Part shown: positions 56,582 through 64,000 of the stretch, one piece after another | How the letters are laid out: each line of letters opens with the position of its first letter | Numbering within the stretch: the stretch's first letter is position 1 | Made by a program: the position numbers and the translations under genes | Assembly (NCBI RefSeq): GCF_028473745.1 | Contig: NZ_CP101137.1 | Coordinates: 4,960,001-5,024,000, forward strand | Direction of reading: 5' to 3' | DNA from: Streptomyces sp. M92 | Lineage (GTDB): Bacteria; Actinomycetota; Actinomycetes; Streptomycetales; Streptomycetaceae | Length of the DNA stretch: 64,000 nt | Notes under the pieces: model-generated | What the model saw: the letters and a program-made list of their open reading frames with translations, nothing else | What the model was told of the DNA's origin: nothing | Database searches by the model: none

Positions 56582-57215
56582 GGACGACCACCAGCTCCTC
56601 CTCGTCGTCGGCCAGGGACAGCAGCCCGCGCTGCCGCAGCCAGCCTTCCCGGCCGCGCACCACGGGACCGAACGCGATCCGTCGCCGCCGGGTCACCGCC
56701 GCCTTCAGCCCGGCCTCGCGCAGATTGCCCACGGTCCGCTCCGGATCGCTGAGGGCGGACTGCACCAGCAGCAGCACGCCGCCGGGGCGCAGCAGGCCGG
56801 GCACCTCCCGGCAGATCCGGTCCAGGACCAGCCGGCCGTCGTGGCCCGCGTCCCACGCCCGGGCCGCACCGCGCGGCGGGCGCCTCGCACCCGGTGCCGG
56901 CACGTACGGCGGATTGGCCAGCACCAGATCGAACGTCTCGCCGCGCACGGGCGTGAAGAGGTTGCCGTGCTGGACACGGACGCGCAGCCCGGCCCGCGCG
57001 GCGTTCAGGCGGGCGGCGCACACCGCGCGCCACGACACGTCGACCGCGGTCACCCGGCCGCCCCGCCGGGCCGCCGCCAGCGCCAGGGCGCCCGTGCCGG
57101 TCCCCACGTCGAGTACGGCCGCGCCCGGCGGGAGCGACTCGTCGGACAGCGCCCCGGCCAGCAGGGCGGTGTCCTCCTGAGGGGCGTAGACGCCCGGAAG
57201 CACCATGAAATTCAC
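56562..57215 (-). CDS. HemK/PrmC-like SAM-dependent methyltransferase
   Basis: 217 aa. SAM motif I VLDVGTGTGALALAAA near residue 35 and the catalytic NPPYVP near 105, the signature of N5-glutamine or amine methyltransferases. The chain is shorter than PrmC (about 280) and lacks its N-terminal helical domain, like the eukaryotic-type HemK2. Substrate unknown; the gene sits between the diiron-oxidase-like gene and the CDGSH gene. GTG start; ATG at 57206 is the alternative. Confidence 0.83.
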   Translation of the reverse strand: MNFMVLPGVYAPQEDTALLAGALSDESLPPGAAVLDVGTGTGALALAAARRGGRVTAVDVSWRAVCAARLNAARAGLRVRVQHGNLFTPVRGETFDLVLANPPYVPAPGARRPPRGAARAWDAGHDGRLVLDRICREVPGLLRPGGVLLLVQSALSDPERTVGNLREAGLKAAVTRRRRIAFGPVVRGREGWLRQRGLLSLADDEEELVVVRAELPV

Positions 57216-57236
57216 GGAACCCAGGTACCCCGCCCG

Positions 57237-58268
57237 TCACGGAGTATGGGCCGCGCCGGACGGCTCGGGGGACCGGTCGGGCAGCCGGGTCCGCAGGGAC
57301 GACCTGCCGCTTCGCCAGTCGGAGAGCAGCCGGGCCCCGAAGCGGTCCTCCAGGAAGCCGGTGGCGTCGATGCCGAAGACGACGTCCGCCGCGAGCTGAG
57401 GTTCCTGCTCCAGGAGGCCGTCGATCACCTCGTGCCGGACGATCTGCTCGTGCACCGCGTCGGCCTCGACGTGCTCGTCGTAGAAGTGTTCGGCGGCGGG
57501 ACCGGCGCCGGTGCGGCGCATCGCCTCGGCGAGCCGCCGCGAACCGGGCGACGAGGTGATCTCGACCGCCGCGAAATGGCCGACCAGGGCGCCGCGCAGG
57601 GACCGGTGCAGACCGAACAGCGACATCATGTTGACCGTGGCCAGGCACTCGGCCGAGGCCGCGTCGAGATACCGCCCGTACGCCGTCTCCAGGCCCAGGT
57701 CCGTCATCAGGTCGGCGAACAGCCGGGCGTGCACCCGCTCGGCACGGCCGCCGCCGTACTCGTCGAACTCCACCGCCGCCATCGCCGCCTTCGCCCTGCC
57801 CCACAGCCGCGGCAGCACCCAGGCGTGCGGGTCGGCCTCCTTGAGGTGGTACAGGGACCGCTGGGCCGCGTACTCGCGCAGCTGCCACAGCTCGCCCTCG
57901 TCCCGCAGGAAGTGGCTGACGCCCTTCCCGTCGACGGGCTCCACGAGCAGCGCCCCTACCGCCTCCGCCACGCTGTCGTGGACCGGGGCGTCGGCCCGCA
58001 GCGCGGACAGGAAGCGGTCCTCCAGCGCGGCCCGGACACGCAGCAGGGCGGGGTCCCACTCGAGGCCGGGGGACACACCGGCGAAGCCCCGGTAGTGCAG
58101 CTCGTAGCACTGGTACAGGGCGAGTTGCAGGTCGTCGCCGTAGGGTGACGCGGCGGCGACCGTCTCCGGGTCCGGGAGCGGGCCCGTCCCGAGCAGATGG
58201 GCGCCGACGGCCTCGGAGAGCGGGCCCCGGGCCGTCGGCGGCCGTGGTCCTTCGCGGTCGAACTCCAT
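57237..58268 (-). CDS. Iron-containing redox enzyme family protein (heme-oxygenase-like diiron fold)
   Basis: 343 aa helical protein. Candidate metal ligands occur as ELHYRGF near residue 55 (Glu and His), AAVEITSSPGS near 240 and EHFYDEHVEADAVHEQI near 262, matching the spaced Glu/His pattern of heme-oxygenase-like diiron oxidases. Members oxidise amino-acid or fatty-acid derivatives; product unknown. ATG at MEFDREGP. First large gene of the CDGSH operon; the methyltransferase begins 21 bases after its stop. Confidence 0.82.
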   Translation of the reverse strand: MEFDREGPRPPTARGPLSEAVGAHLLGTGPLPDPETVAAASPYGDDLQLALYQCYELHYRGFAGVSPGLEWDPALLRVRAALEDRFLSALRADAPVHDSVAEAVGALLVEPVDGKGVSHFLRDEGELWQLREYAAQRSLYHLKEADPHAWVLPRLWGRAKAAMAAVEFDEYGGGRAERVHARLFADLMTDLGLETAYGRYLDAASAECLATVNMMSLFGLHRSLRGALVGHFAAVEITSSPGSRRLAEAMRRTGAGPAAEHFYDEHVEADAVHEQIVRHEVIDGLLEQEPQLAADVVFGIDATGFLEDRFGARLLSDWRSGRSSLRTRLPDRSPEPSGAAHTP

Positions 58269-58327
58269 GTGCGGCGGGTACCCGGACGGCACCGCGGCAC
58301 CCCTGCCCGCGCACGGCGGGCGGCGTC

Positions 58328-58507
58328 TCACTCTCCTTCGGCGTCCTCCTGGGCTCCGGTGTTGGGCGAGGTGGCGTCGCCCGCCTCGCCCCGGCGCGGG
58401 CCCTCGTCGGACTCGGCGTCGCGCGGCCTGACCTCCTCGATCTCACGCAGGACCTCGTCGATGGCGGTCTCGGGCTCGTTGTGGTCGGAATCGCCGTTCC
58501 GGGACAC
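58328..58507 (-). CDS. Small acidic hypothetical protein (59 aa)
   Basis: GTG start preceded by GAGGAGAGGAGC; reads VSRNGDSDHNEPETAIDEVL and ends GAQEDAEGE. About a third of residues are Asp or Glu. No structure or family recognised. It stops 59 bases upstream of the diiron-oxidase-like gene and is probably cotranscribed with it. Its good ribosome site and uninterrupted frame argue for a real gene. Confidence 0.6.
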   Translation of the reverse strand: MSRNGDSDHNEPETAIDEVLREIEEVRPRDAESDEGPRRGEAGDATSPNTGAQEDAEGE

Positions 58508-58561
58508 GGATGCTCCTCTCCTCGTACGACCGGACCCCTTCGGCCCGGCCCGTTCACGCGG

Positions 58562-59572
58562 TCAGCCCGACGTGCCCGCGATGCGCAGGGGCACCGCGGC
58601 CGGGGCGGTCACCTCGTCGCTGTGGCGGGTGACCTCCGCCCACCAGGCGGGGCCGTCCTCGATGTGACGCAGCAGGACGCCCTCGCGGATCGCCCAGGGG
58701 CAGAGCGTGACCGACTCCAGGCCGGTCAGCTTCATCGTGGTGTGCCCGACCACCGCCCCGGCCAGGCTCTGCGCCGCGCGCGGCGCGGAGATGCCCGGCA
58801 GCCGGGCCCGCTCGTCGGCGGTGAGCGCGGCGAGGCGGTCGGCCGCCTCACCCAGGTCCGAGCAGAGCATCCGGCGCTCCACGAACGGACCGTGCCGGCC
58901 CGGCGGCGCCCCGCACAGCCGGCCCAGCTGCTGGAAGGTCCGGGAGGTCGCCACCGCGGTGCGCGGGCCCTCCCAGCGGATCCGCGCGGCGACGTCCCGC
59001 AGCTGGTGGCGGACCTTGCGGCGCATCGCCCGCACCTGCTCGGGCGGCGGCGCCTGCTCGCCGCCCTCCAGGAACTCGTGGGTCAGCCGGGCCGCGCCCA
59101 GCGGCAGCGAGGCGACGAAGTCGGGCAGCCGGCCGCGGCCGAAGGCGATCTCCAGCGAGCCGCCGCCTATGTCGAGCAGCGCGAGCGGCCCGGCCCGCCA
59201 GCCCATCCAGCGCCGGGCCCCGAGGAAGGTCAGCTCCGCCTCCACCTCGCCCGGCAGGGTGCACAGGGCGACGCCCGTACGGGCACGAACGGTGCGCAGC
59301 ACCTCCCGCCGGTTGGGCGCGGCCCGCACCACGGCCGTCGCGAAGGCCAGCGGGCCGGCCGCGCCCCACCGGGCCGCCGTCCGGCTCGCGCCCTCGACCG
59401 CCTCGACGAGCCGCTCCACGGCCTTTTCCGGCACCGGGCCACCCGGCTTGACCTGCTCCGACAGCCGCAGCCGCCACTTCGCGGTGTGGACCGGCAGCGG
59501 TACCCCGCCCTCCGCGTCCGCCACCATGAGCCGGACCGTGTTCGACCCCACGTCCACCACGCTGATACGCAT
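58562..59572 (-). CDS. Ppx/GppA-family phosphatase
   Basis: 336 aa ASKHA-fold exopolyphosphatase/guanosine pentaphosphate phosphatase. Motifs: VVDVGSNTVRLMVAD at residue 5, FATAVVRAAPNRREVL near 75, LLDIGGGSLEIAFG near 130. The chain corresponds to the two-domain short form common in actinobacteria (Ppx1-type), lacking the C-terminal HD domain. Acts on polyphosphate or pppGpp, tied to starvation signalling. Start at MRISVVDVG. Confidence 0.86.
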   Translation of the reverse strand: MRISVVDVGSNTVRLMVADAEGGVPLPVHTAKWRLRLSEQVKPGGPVPEKAVERLVEAVEGASRTAARWGAAGPLAFATAVVRAAPNRREVLRTVRARTGVALCTLPGEVEAELTFLGARRWMGWRAGPLALLDIGGGSLEIAFGRGRLPDFVASLPLGAARLTHEFLEGGEQAPPPEQVRAMRRKVRHQLRDVAARIRWEGPRTAVATSRTFQQLGRLCGAPPGRHGPFVERRMLCSDLGEAADRLAALTADERARLPGISAPRAAQSLAGAVVGHTTMKLTGLESVTLCPWAIREGVLLRHIEDGPAWWAEVTRHSDEVTAPAAVPLRIAGTSG

Positions 59573-59646
59573 GAGGCGCAGGTACCCGTTTCCGGCCGGT
59601 CCAAGGGCCTTCCCGGCGGGTACGGCCGGAAACCGCACGGTCCGGG

Positions 59647-62469
59647 TCAGGCCAGCTGCCGCCGCACCAGCTCGTGCAGCCGGCCCCCCGTGTCCGCGAG
59701 CAGCTCGGCGGGCGGACCCTGCTGGGCGACCTTGCCGTCCTCCATCACGATCACGCGGTCGGCGTCCAGCACCGTGGACAGGCGGTGCGCGATCACCACC
59801 CGGGTGGCGTCGATGGCCTTGGTCGACTCGATCACCCGGCGCTGCGTCTCGTTGTCCAGGGCGCTGGTCGCCTCGTCGAAGAAGAGGATGCGCGGCCGGC
59901 GGATCAGCGCCTGTGCGATCATCAGCCGCTGCCGCTGGCCGCCGGATACCGCCCCGCTGCCCGAGACGATGGTGTGCAGCCCCATCGGCATCCGCTTGAT
60001 GTCCTCGGCGAGCCCCGCCATCTCGGCCGCCGCCATCGCCTCCTCGGGCGTGTACGGCTCGGTGCCGCAGATGACGTCCAGGATGGAGCCGTTGAACGGC
60101 TGGGCGTGCTGGAGCACCACCCCGCACTGCCGGCGCACGGCCGACTGGTCGAGCGCGGCCAGGTCCTGGCCGTCGTACAGGACGCTGCCCGACAGCGGCC
60201 GGTCGAAGCCGATCAGCAGCCGCAGCAGGGTCGACTTGCCGCAGCCGCTGGGGCCGACGACCGCGACGAACTCGCCCGGCCGTACGGCGAAGGAGACGTC
60301 GTCCAGGACCAGCGGCCCGTCGTCGGTGTACCGGAACGACAGCCGCCGCGCCTCGACCGCCCCCGACAGCGGCCCCGGCCGGGTGCTGGCCGTGCGCACC
60401 TCGGGCGTGGCGTCCAGAACCGGACGGATCTCCTCGAAGAGCGGCAGCGCGGCCACCGCCGACACGAACGCGCCGGTCAACTGGGTGACCGAGGTCAGCA
60501 GCATCGTCACCGACGCGTTGAAGGTGAGGAAGTCGGCCGCCGACATCGAACCGCGCGCCGGACCCGCCAGCAGCATGAACATCAGCAGCGTGCACAGCGG
60601 CAGGTACACCGCGCCGAGTACCGAGTTCAGGTTCTTGATCCGCCCCGCCCGCCGCTGGAGCTCCCGGCTGCGCGCGAACTGCTCCGCCCATGCCGCGTAG
60701 GCGTAGTTCTCGGCGGCCGCCACCCGCAGCTTGGGCAGCCCGCGCAGGGTCTGGAACGCCTGGTTGTTCAGTTTGTTGGTGAGCTTCACCAGCCGCCGCT
60801 GCCAGCGCACCTGCCACAGTCCGAGCCCCAGGAACACGCCGGCGACGACCACCAGCATGCCGATCGCCGCGAGCGCCATCGGCACGCTGTACCAGAGCAG
60901 CAGCGCGAGGTTCATCGCCCCGACCGTCACCGACTGGGCCACCGTCGGACCGACGCCCGCCAGCAGTCTGCGGATGGCGCTGATGCCCATGGCCGCGCTC
61001 GCCAGCTCGCCGGTGGAGCGCTCGGTGAAGAACTTGGTCGGCAGCCGCAGCAGCCGGTCCCACACGGCGGGCTGGAGCGTCGCCTCGACGCGGCCCTCCA
61101 GCCGCAGGATGGTGAGGTTCTGCAACAGCATGAAGGCCGCCGCGACGACACCGCTGAGCATCACCGCGAGACACACCTGCGCGATCAGTCCGGTCTGCGC
61201 CTTCGGCACGAACTCGCCGAGCACCTTGCCGGTCGCGACCGGCACCAGCGCGCCCAGCGCCACCGTCACCAGCCCGGCGAGGACCAGCCCGGTCAGGTCA
61301 CCGCGCGTGCCCGTCAGACAGAAGCGCAGCAGCCGCAGCGGGCTGAGCCGCCGCTCGGGCAGCGGCCGGTAGAACATCACCGCACGCGGCTCGAACTCCT
61401 CCGCGTTCGCCTTCTCGACCGGCGTCCGGCGCCCGGTCGCCGGATGGACGGCCACATAGCCGCCGCGCCGCCACAGCAGCGCGACCGGCGCGCCCGACAG
61501 GGCCCGGTGGCCGACCAGGGGCCCGACGTCGTCCCGCCACCAGCGGCCGTCCAGCCGCACGGTGCGGGTGCGCAGGCGCGAGGCGACGGCGATCCGCTCG
61601 ACCGGATCGATCCGGTCGCTCTCCGTGCCGTTCCGCGCGGGCTCGGCGAGGGGGATCCCGGCGGCGCGGGCGACCAGTTGGCAGGCCGCGTACGTGGCGT
61701 CGGCGTCGGCTGCCGTGCTCCGCTGTCCCGACCGCTTGCCGATGGAGGCCAGCAGTGTCCGGTCCGCCTGCGCGCGCACCGCCTCACCGGCCTTGATGCC
61801 GGCCGCCGTACGGGTCTCGTGGGTGCGCTCCAGCTGCTCGATCCAGCGGTCCAGCGTGGTCAGCAGGCGGTGCTGCTGGTCGACCATGCTCTGCCACAGC
61901 GCGGGGTCCATCAGCAGGTCGGCCGCGGCCTCCTCGCCGTACAGCGCCCCGTACTGCACGCTGCCCGGCGGGACCTGCATCCAGAACACGTCGTCGTCGG
62001 TGGGCGCCGCCGCCCGCTCGCTCGCCATCGGCGCCTGGAACAGGACGGTCAGACCGCGGCCCACACCGAGGGCGAGGGCGTACTCCAGCGGGCTCGTCGT
62101 GGGCGGCACGTACTGCGGATCGCCGTACTCGTCGTACGACCAGGTCTGGGTGCTCGCCGGCTGGTACAGCTCGCGCAGTTCGATGCGGTGCACCACGCAG
62201 TCCCGCAGCGGACGGGCGACCAGGGTGTGCCGGGGGCCGGCGACCGGCCCGAGCAGCACCGAGCCCGCCTCCAGCCTGCCCAGGTGGTGCCAGTGGCCCT
62301 GCTCCCCGGCGTCCACCGCGAACAGGTCCACCGCGCCGGACGCCACCAGCCACAGCACCTGCGGCCCTTCCAGGTCGAGGCGGCCGAACCCGGCGCAGTC
62401 CACGCGGGTGCCCAGCGAACCGAGCGCCCCGAGGACGAGGTCGCCCTGCCCTTCGTGCACGGCTGTCAT
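59647..62469 (-). CDS. NHLP-type bacteriocin-export ABC transporter, permease/ATPase subunit
   Basis: 940 aa. The first 370 residues are a variable soluble region (FAVDAGEQGHWHHLGRLEAG, then a helical stretch). Membrane domain about 390-690 (LVLAGLVTVALGALVPVATG, VCLAVMLSGVVAAAFMLL). ABC domain about 715-940: Walker A GPSGCGKST, signature VSGGQRQRL, Walker B ILFFDEATSALD. This is the second member of NHLM/NHLP transporter pairs that export RiPP peptides. The start lies one base from the stop of the partner gene. No precursor peptide gene is seen in the window. Confidence 0.9.
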   Translation of the reverse strand: MTAVHEGQGDLVLGALGSLGTRVDCAGFGRLDLEGPQVLWLVASGAVDLFAVDAGEQGHWHHLGRLEAGSVLLGPVAGPRHTLVARPLRDCVVHRIELRELYQPASTQTWSYDEYGDPQYVPPTTSPLEYALALGVGRGLTVLFQAPMASERAAAPTDDDVFWMQVPPGSVQYGALYGEEAAADLLMDPALWQSMVDQQHRLLTTLDRWIEQLERTHETRTAAGIKAGEAVRAQADRTLLASIGKRSGQRSTAADADATYAACQLVARAAGIPLAEPARNGTESDRIDPVERIAVASRLRTRTVRLDGRWWRDDVGPLVGHRALSGAPVALLWRRGGYVAVHPATGRRTPVEKANAEEFEPRAVMFYRPLPERRLSPLRLLRFCLTGTRGDLTGLVLAGLVTVALGALVPVATGKVLGEFVPKAQTGLIAQVCLAVMLSGVVAAAFMLLQNLTILRLEGRVEATLQPAVWDRLLRLPTKFFTERSTGELASAAMGISAIRRLLAGVGPTVAQSVTVGAMNLALLLWYSVPMALAAIGMLVVVAGVFLGLGLWQVRWQRRLVKLTNKLNNQAFQTLRGLPKLRVAAAENYAYAAWAEQFARSRELQRRAGRIKNLNSVLGAVYLPLCTLLMFMLLAGPARGSMSAADFLTFNASVTMLLTSVTQLTGAFVSAVAALPLFEEIRPVLDATPEVRTASTRPGPLSGAVEARRLSFRYTDDGPLVLDDVSFAVRPGEFVAVVGPSGCGKSTLLRLLIGFDRPLSGSVLYDGQDLAALDQSAVRRQCGVVLQHAQPFNGSILDVICGTEPYTPEEAMAAAEMAGLAEDIKRMPMGLHTIVSGSGAVSGGQRQRLMIAQALIRRPRILFFDEATSALDNETQRRVIESTKAIDATRVVIAHRLSTVLDADRVIVMEDGKVAQQGPPAELLADTGGRLHELVRRQLA

Positions 62470-62470
62470 C

Positions 62471-64000
62471 TCACCGCTCCCTGACCAGCGCCGCGTACGC
62501 GCCACCGTGCGCGACCAGCGCCTCGTGCCGCCCGCGCTCCACGACCGTGCCGTGCTGGAGCACGACGATCTCGTCGCTGTCCCGCACCGTGCTCAGCCGG
62601 TGCGCGATCACCACACAGGCGCAGCCGCGCCGGCGCAGGTTGTCCATGACCACCAGTTCGGTCTCCGCGTCCAGGGCGCTGGTCACCTCGTCGAGTACGA
62701 GGATGCTCGGCCGGCGCACCAGGGCCCGCGCGATCTCCAGCCGCTGGCGCTGCCCGCCGGAGAAGTTCCGGCCGTCCTGCTCCACCCTGCTGTGGATGCC
62801 GCCCGGCCTGCGCATCACGACGTCGTACAGCGCGGCGTCGCGCAGCGCGTCCACCACGGCGTCGTCGGGGATCGACGGGTCCCACAGGGCCACGTTGTCG
62901 CGCACGGTGCCCTCGAAGAGGAAGACGTCCTGGTCGACGAAGGAGACGGAGGACGCGAGCGCCCCGCGCGGGATGTCCTCCAGCCGCTGCCCGTCGACGC
63001 GGATGACACCGTCCCACGGGGCGTACAGGCCCGAGATCAGCCGGGACACCGTGGACTTGCCGCTGCCCGACCCGCCGACCAGCGCGACCTGCTGCCCCGG
63101 TCCGACGGTCAGGTCGAAGCCGGTCAGCAGGGGCTTGTCCAGCGGGTTGTAGCCGAAGGAGACGTTCTGCAGCTCGACGTGGCCGTGCAGCCTGCGGGTG
63201 GAGTCGGCGGCGCCGCCCGGCCGGTCGTAGAGCGGGTCGGCGCGGAAGTTCTCCACGTCCTTGAGCCGGGCCACGTCGGCCGCGAAGTCCTGGATGCGGC
63301 CCGCGACGCCGTTCAGCCGGGTCAGCGGAGCCGTGAAGCGGACCACCAGAGCCTGGAAGGCGACCAGCAGACCGACCGAGATGTGCCCCTCGACCGCCCG
63401 CATGCCGCCGATCCACAGGATCAGCCCGCTGTTGAGCGTCGCCAGCGTCGGCGCGACCACGCCCAGCCAGGCGCTCGGCACCCCGAGCCGCTGCTGCTCC
63501 TCCAGCGTGGTGGCGTGCTGCCCCGCCCACTTGCGGAAGTAGCCGTCCTCACCGCCGGTGGCCTTCATCGTCTCGATCAGCTGGAGACCGGTGTACGCGG
63601 TGTTGGTCAGCCGCGCCGTGTCCGCCCGCAGCTTGGCCGTACGGGTCGCGCGCAGCCGGATGACGATCCGCATCGCGAGGATGTTGAGCAGCGCCACGCC
63701 GATGCCGACGAAGGTGAGCTGGGGGTCGTACGTGTACAGCAGGACGGCGTACAGGACGACGACGATCGCGTCCACGCCCGCCGCCGCGAGGTCCCGGGCC
63801 AGGGTCTCGGCGACCGCGTCGTTCGACTGGAGTCGCTGCACCAGGTCGGCCGGGCTGCGCTGGGAGAAGAAGGTCACCGGCAGCCGCAGCAGGTGGCGCA
63901 GGAAGCGGGCGCTGGAGAGGGTGGAGGAGATGATGCGGCCGTGCAGCAGGTTCGCCTGCTGGAGCCAGGTCAGCACGATCGTGAGCAGCACGCAGGCGCC
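62471..64000 (-). CDS. NHLP-type bacteriocin-export ABC transporter, peptidase/permease/ATPase subunit (partial)
   Basis: About 510 C-terminal residues are visible: membrane domain (VTFFSQRSPADLVQRLQSND, AVLLYTYDPQLTFVGIG) and an ABC domain with GGSGSGKSTVSRL, FSGGQRQRLEIARALV, ILVLDEVTSALD and the H-loop AHRLSTV. The N-terminal part with the C39-type leader peptidase, expected in this class, is beyond base 64000. It should process and export a double-Gly leader peptide together with the downstream subunit. The missing part is needed to confirm the peptidase. Confidence 0.88.
   Translation of the reverse strand, partial: GACVLLTIVLTWLQQANLLHGRIISSTLSSARFLRHLLRLPVTFFSQRSPADLVQRLQSNDAVAETLARDLAAAGVDAIVVVLYAVLLYTYDPQLTFVGIGVALLNILAMRIVIRLRATRTAKLRADTARLTNTAYTGLQLIETMKATGGEDGYFRKWAGQHATTLEEQQRLGVPSAWLGVVAPTLATLNSGLILWIGGMRAVEGHISVGLLVAFQALVVRFTAPLTRLNGVAGRIQDFAADVARLKDVENFRADPLYDRPGGAADSTRRLHGHVELQNVSFGYNPLDKPLLTGFDLTVGPGQQVALVGGSGSGKSTVSRLISGLYAPWDGVIRVDGQRLEDIPRGALASSVSFVDQDVFLFEGTVRDNVALWDPSIPDDAVVDALRDAALYDVVMRRPGGIHSRVEQDGRNFSGGQRQRLEIARALVRRPSILVLDEVTSALDAETELVVMDNLRRRGCACVVIAHRLSTVRDSDEIVVLQHGTVVERGRHEALVAHGGAYAALVRER

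Overview
The window is high-GC DNA with Streptomyces hallmarks: very strong GC bias at third codon positions, GTG/TTG starts, ATGA stop/start overlaps, a single in-frame TTA (bldA-type) codon, a CebR box, DasR-like dre sites, an SSI-type protease inhibitor, and F420 and mycothiol-type redox enzymes. Gene content and order recall, from memory only, the left-arm region around SCO0755-SCO0820 of the S. coelicolor/S. lividans group. No database was consulted. I see no rRNA, tRNA, CRISPR array, insertion sequence or integrated element.

Region 1 (1-13.9 kb) is an L-rhamnose island. On the minus strand are rhaI, rhaD (fused aldolase/dehydrogenase), rhaB and the L-lactate oxidation genes lutA-lutB-lutC. 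On the plus strand, divergently, are an ABC importer (rhaT-rhaP-rhaQ-rhaS), the mutarotase rhaM and a LacI-type regulator. Together they can import L-rhamnose, isomerise, phosphorylate and cleave it, oxidise lactaldehyde to lactate, and lactate to pyruvate. Each divergent promoter carries a LacI-type palindrome at its predicted start point.

Region 2 (14-21.3 kb): S33 peptidase, PIG-L deacetylase, SigJ-like ECF sigma factor, Cys-cluster/pentapeptide protein, CYP102-like P450 with a divergent TetR, and a DUF2470 gene under an iron box. Region 3 (21.3-33.8 kb): two FUSC membrane proteins, an FBP zinc-finger protein, an epimerase, HAD and PHP hydrolases, an SDR, VanZ, DUF4230, a TetM/OtrA-type ribosome protection protein, and a PRPP synthetase. 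The gap at 24.83-25.03 kb holds a strong candidate for a structured small RNA with its own promoter and terminator.

Region 4 (33.7-46.2 kb): STAS protein with a TTA codon, quinone reductase-like protein, PPOX and VOC proteins, DUF4235, a glutathionyl-hydroquinone-reductase homologue, a CDF transporter, a Ddn-like F420 enzyme, a CYP105-type P450 with its ferredoxin, a flavoprotein, an aldo/keto reductase, a DUF4232 lipoprotein and a SpoIIE phosphatase.

Region 5 (46.4-56.1 kb): a Tat-exported GH3 N-acetylhexosaminidase and a GH9 cellulase, divergent around two dre-like sites and a CebR box; a Fic/Doc-like toxin-antitoxin pair; a sigma-like/ricin-B fusion; a lactate-oxidase-like FMN enzyme; and an SSI inhibitor. 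Region 6 (56.3-64 kb): a four-gene operon (acidic 59-aa protein, heme-oxygenase-like diiron enzyme, HemK-like methyltransferase, CDGSH protein), a Ppx/GppA phosphatase, and the paired NHLP-type bacteriocin-export ABC transporters, the second cut by the window edge.
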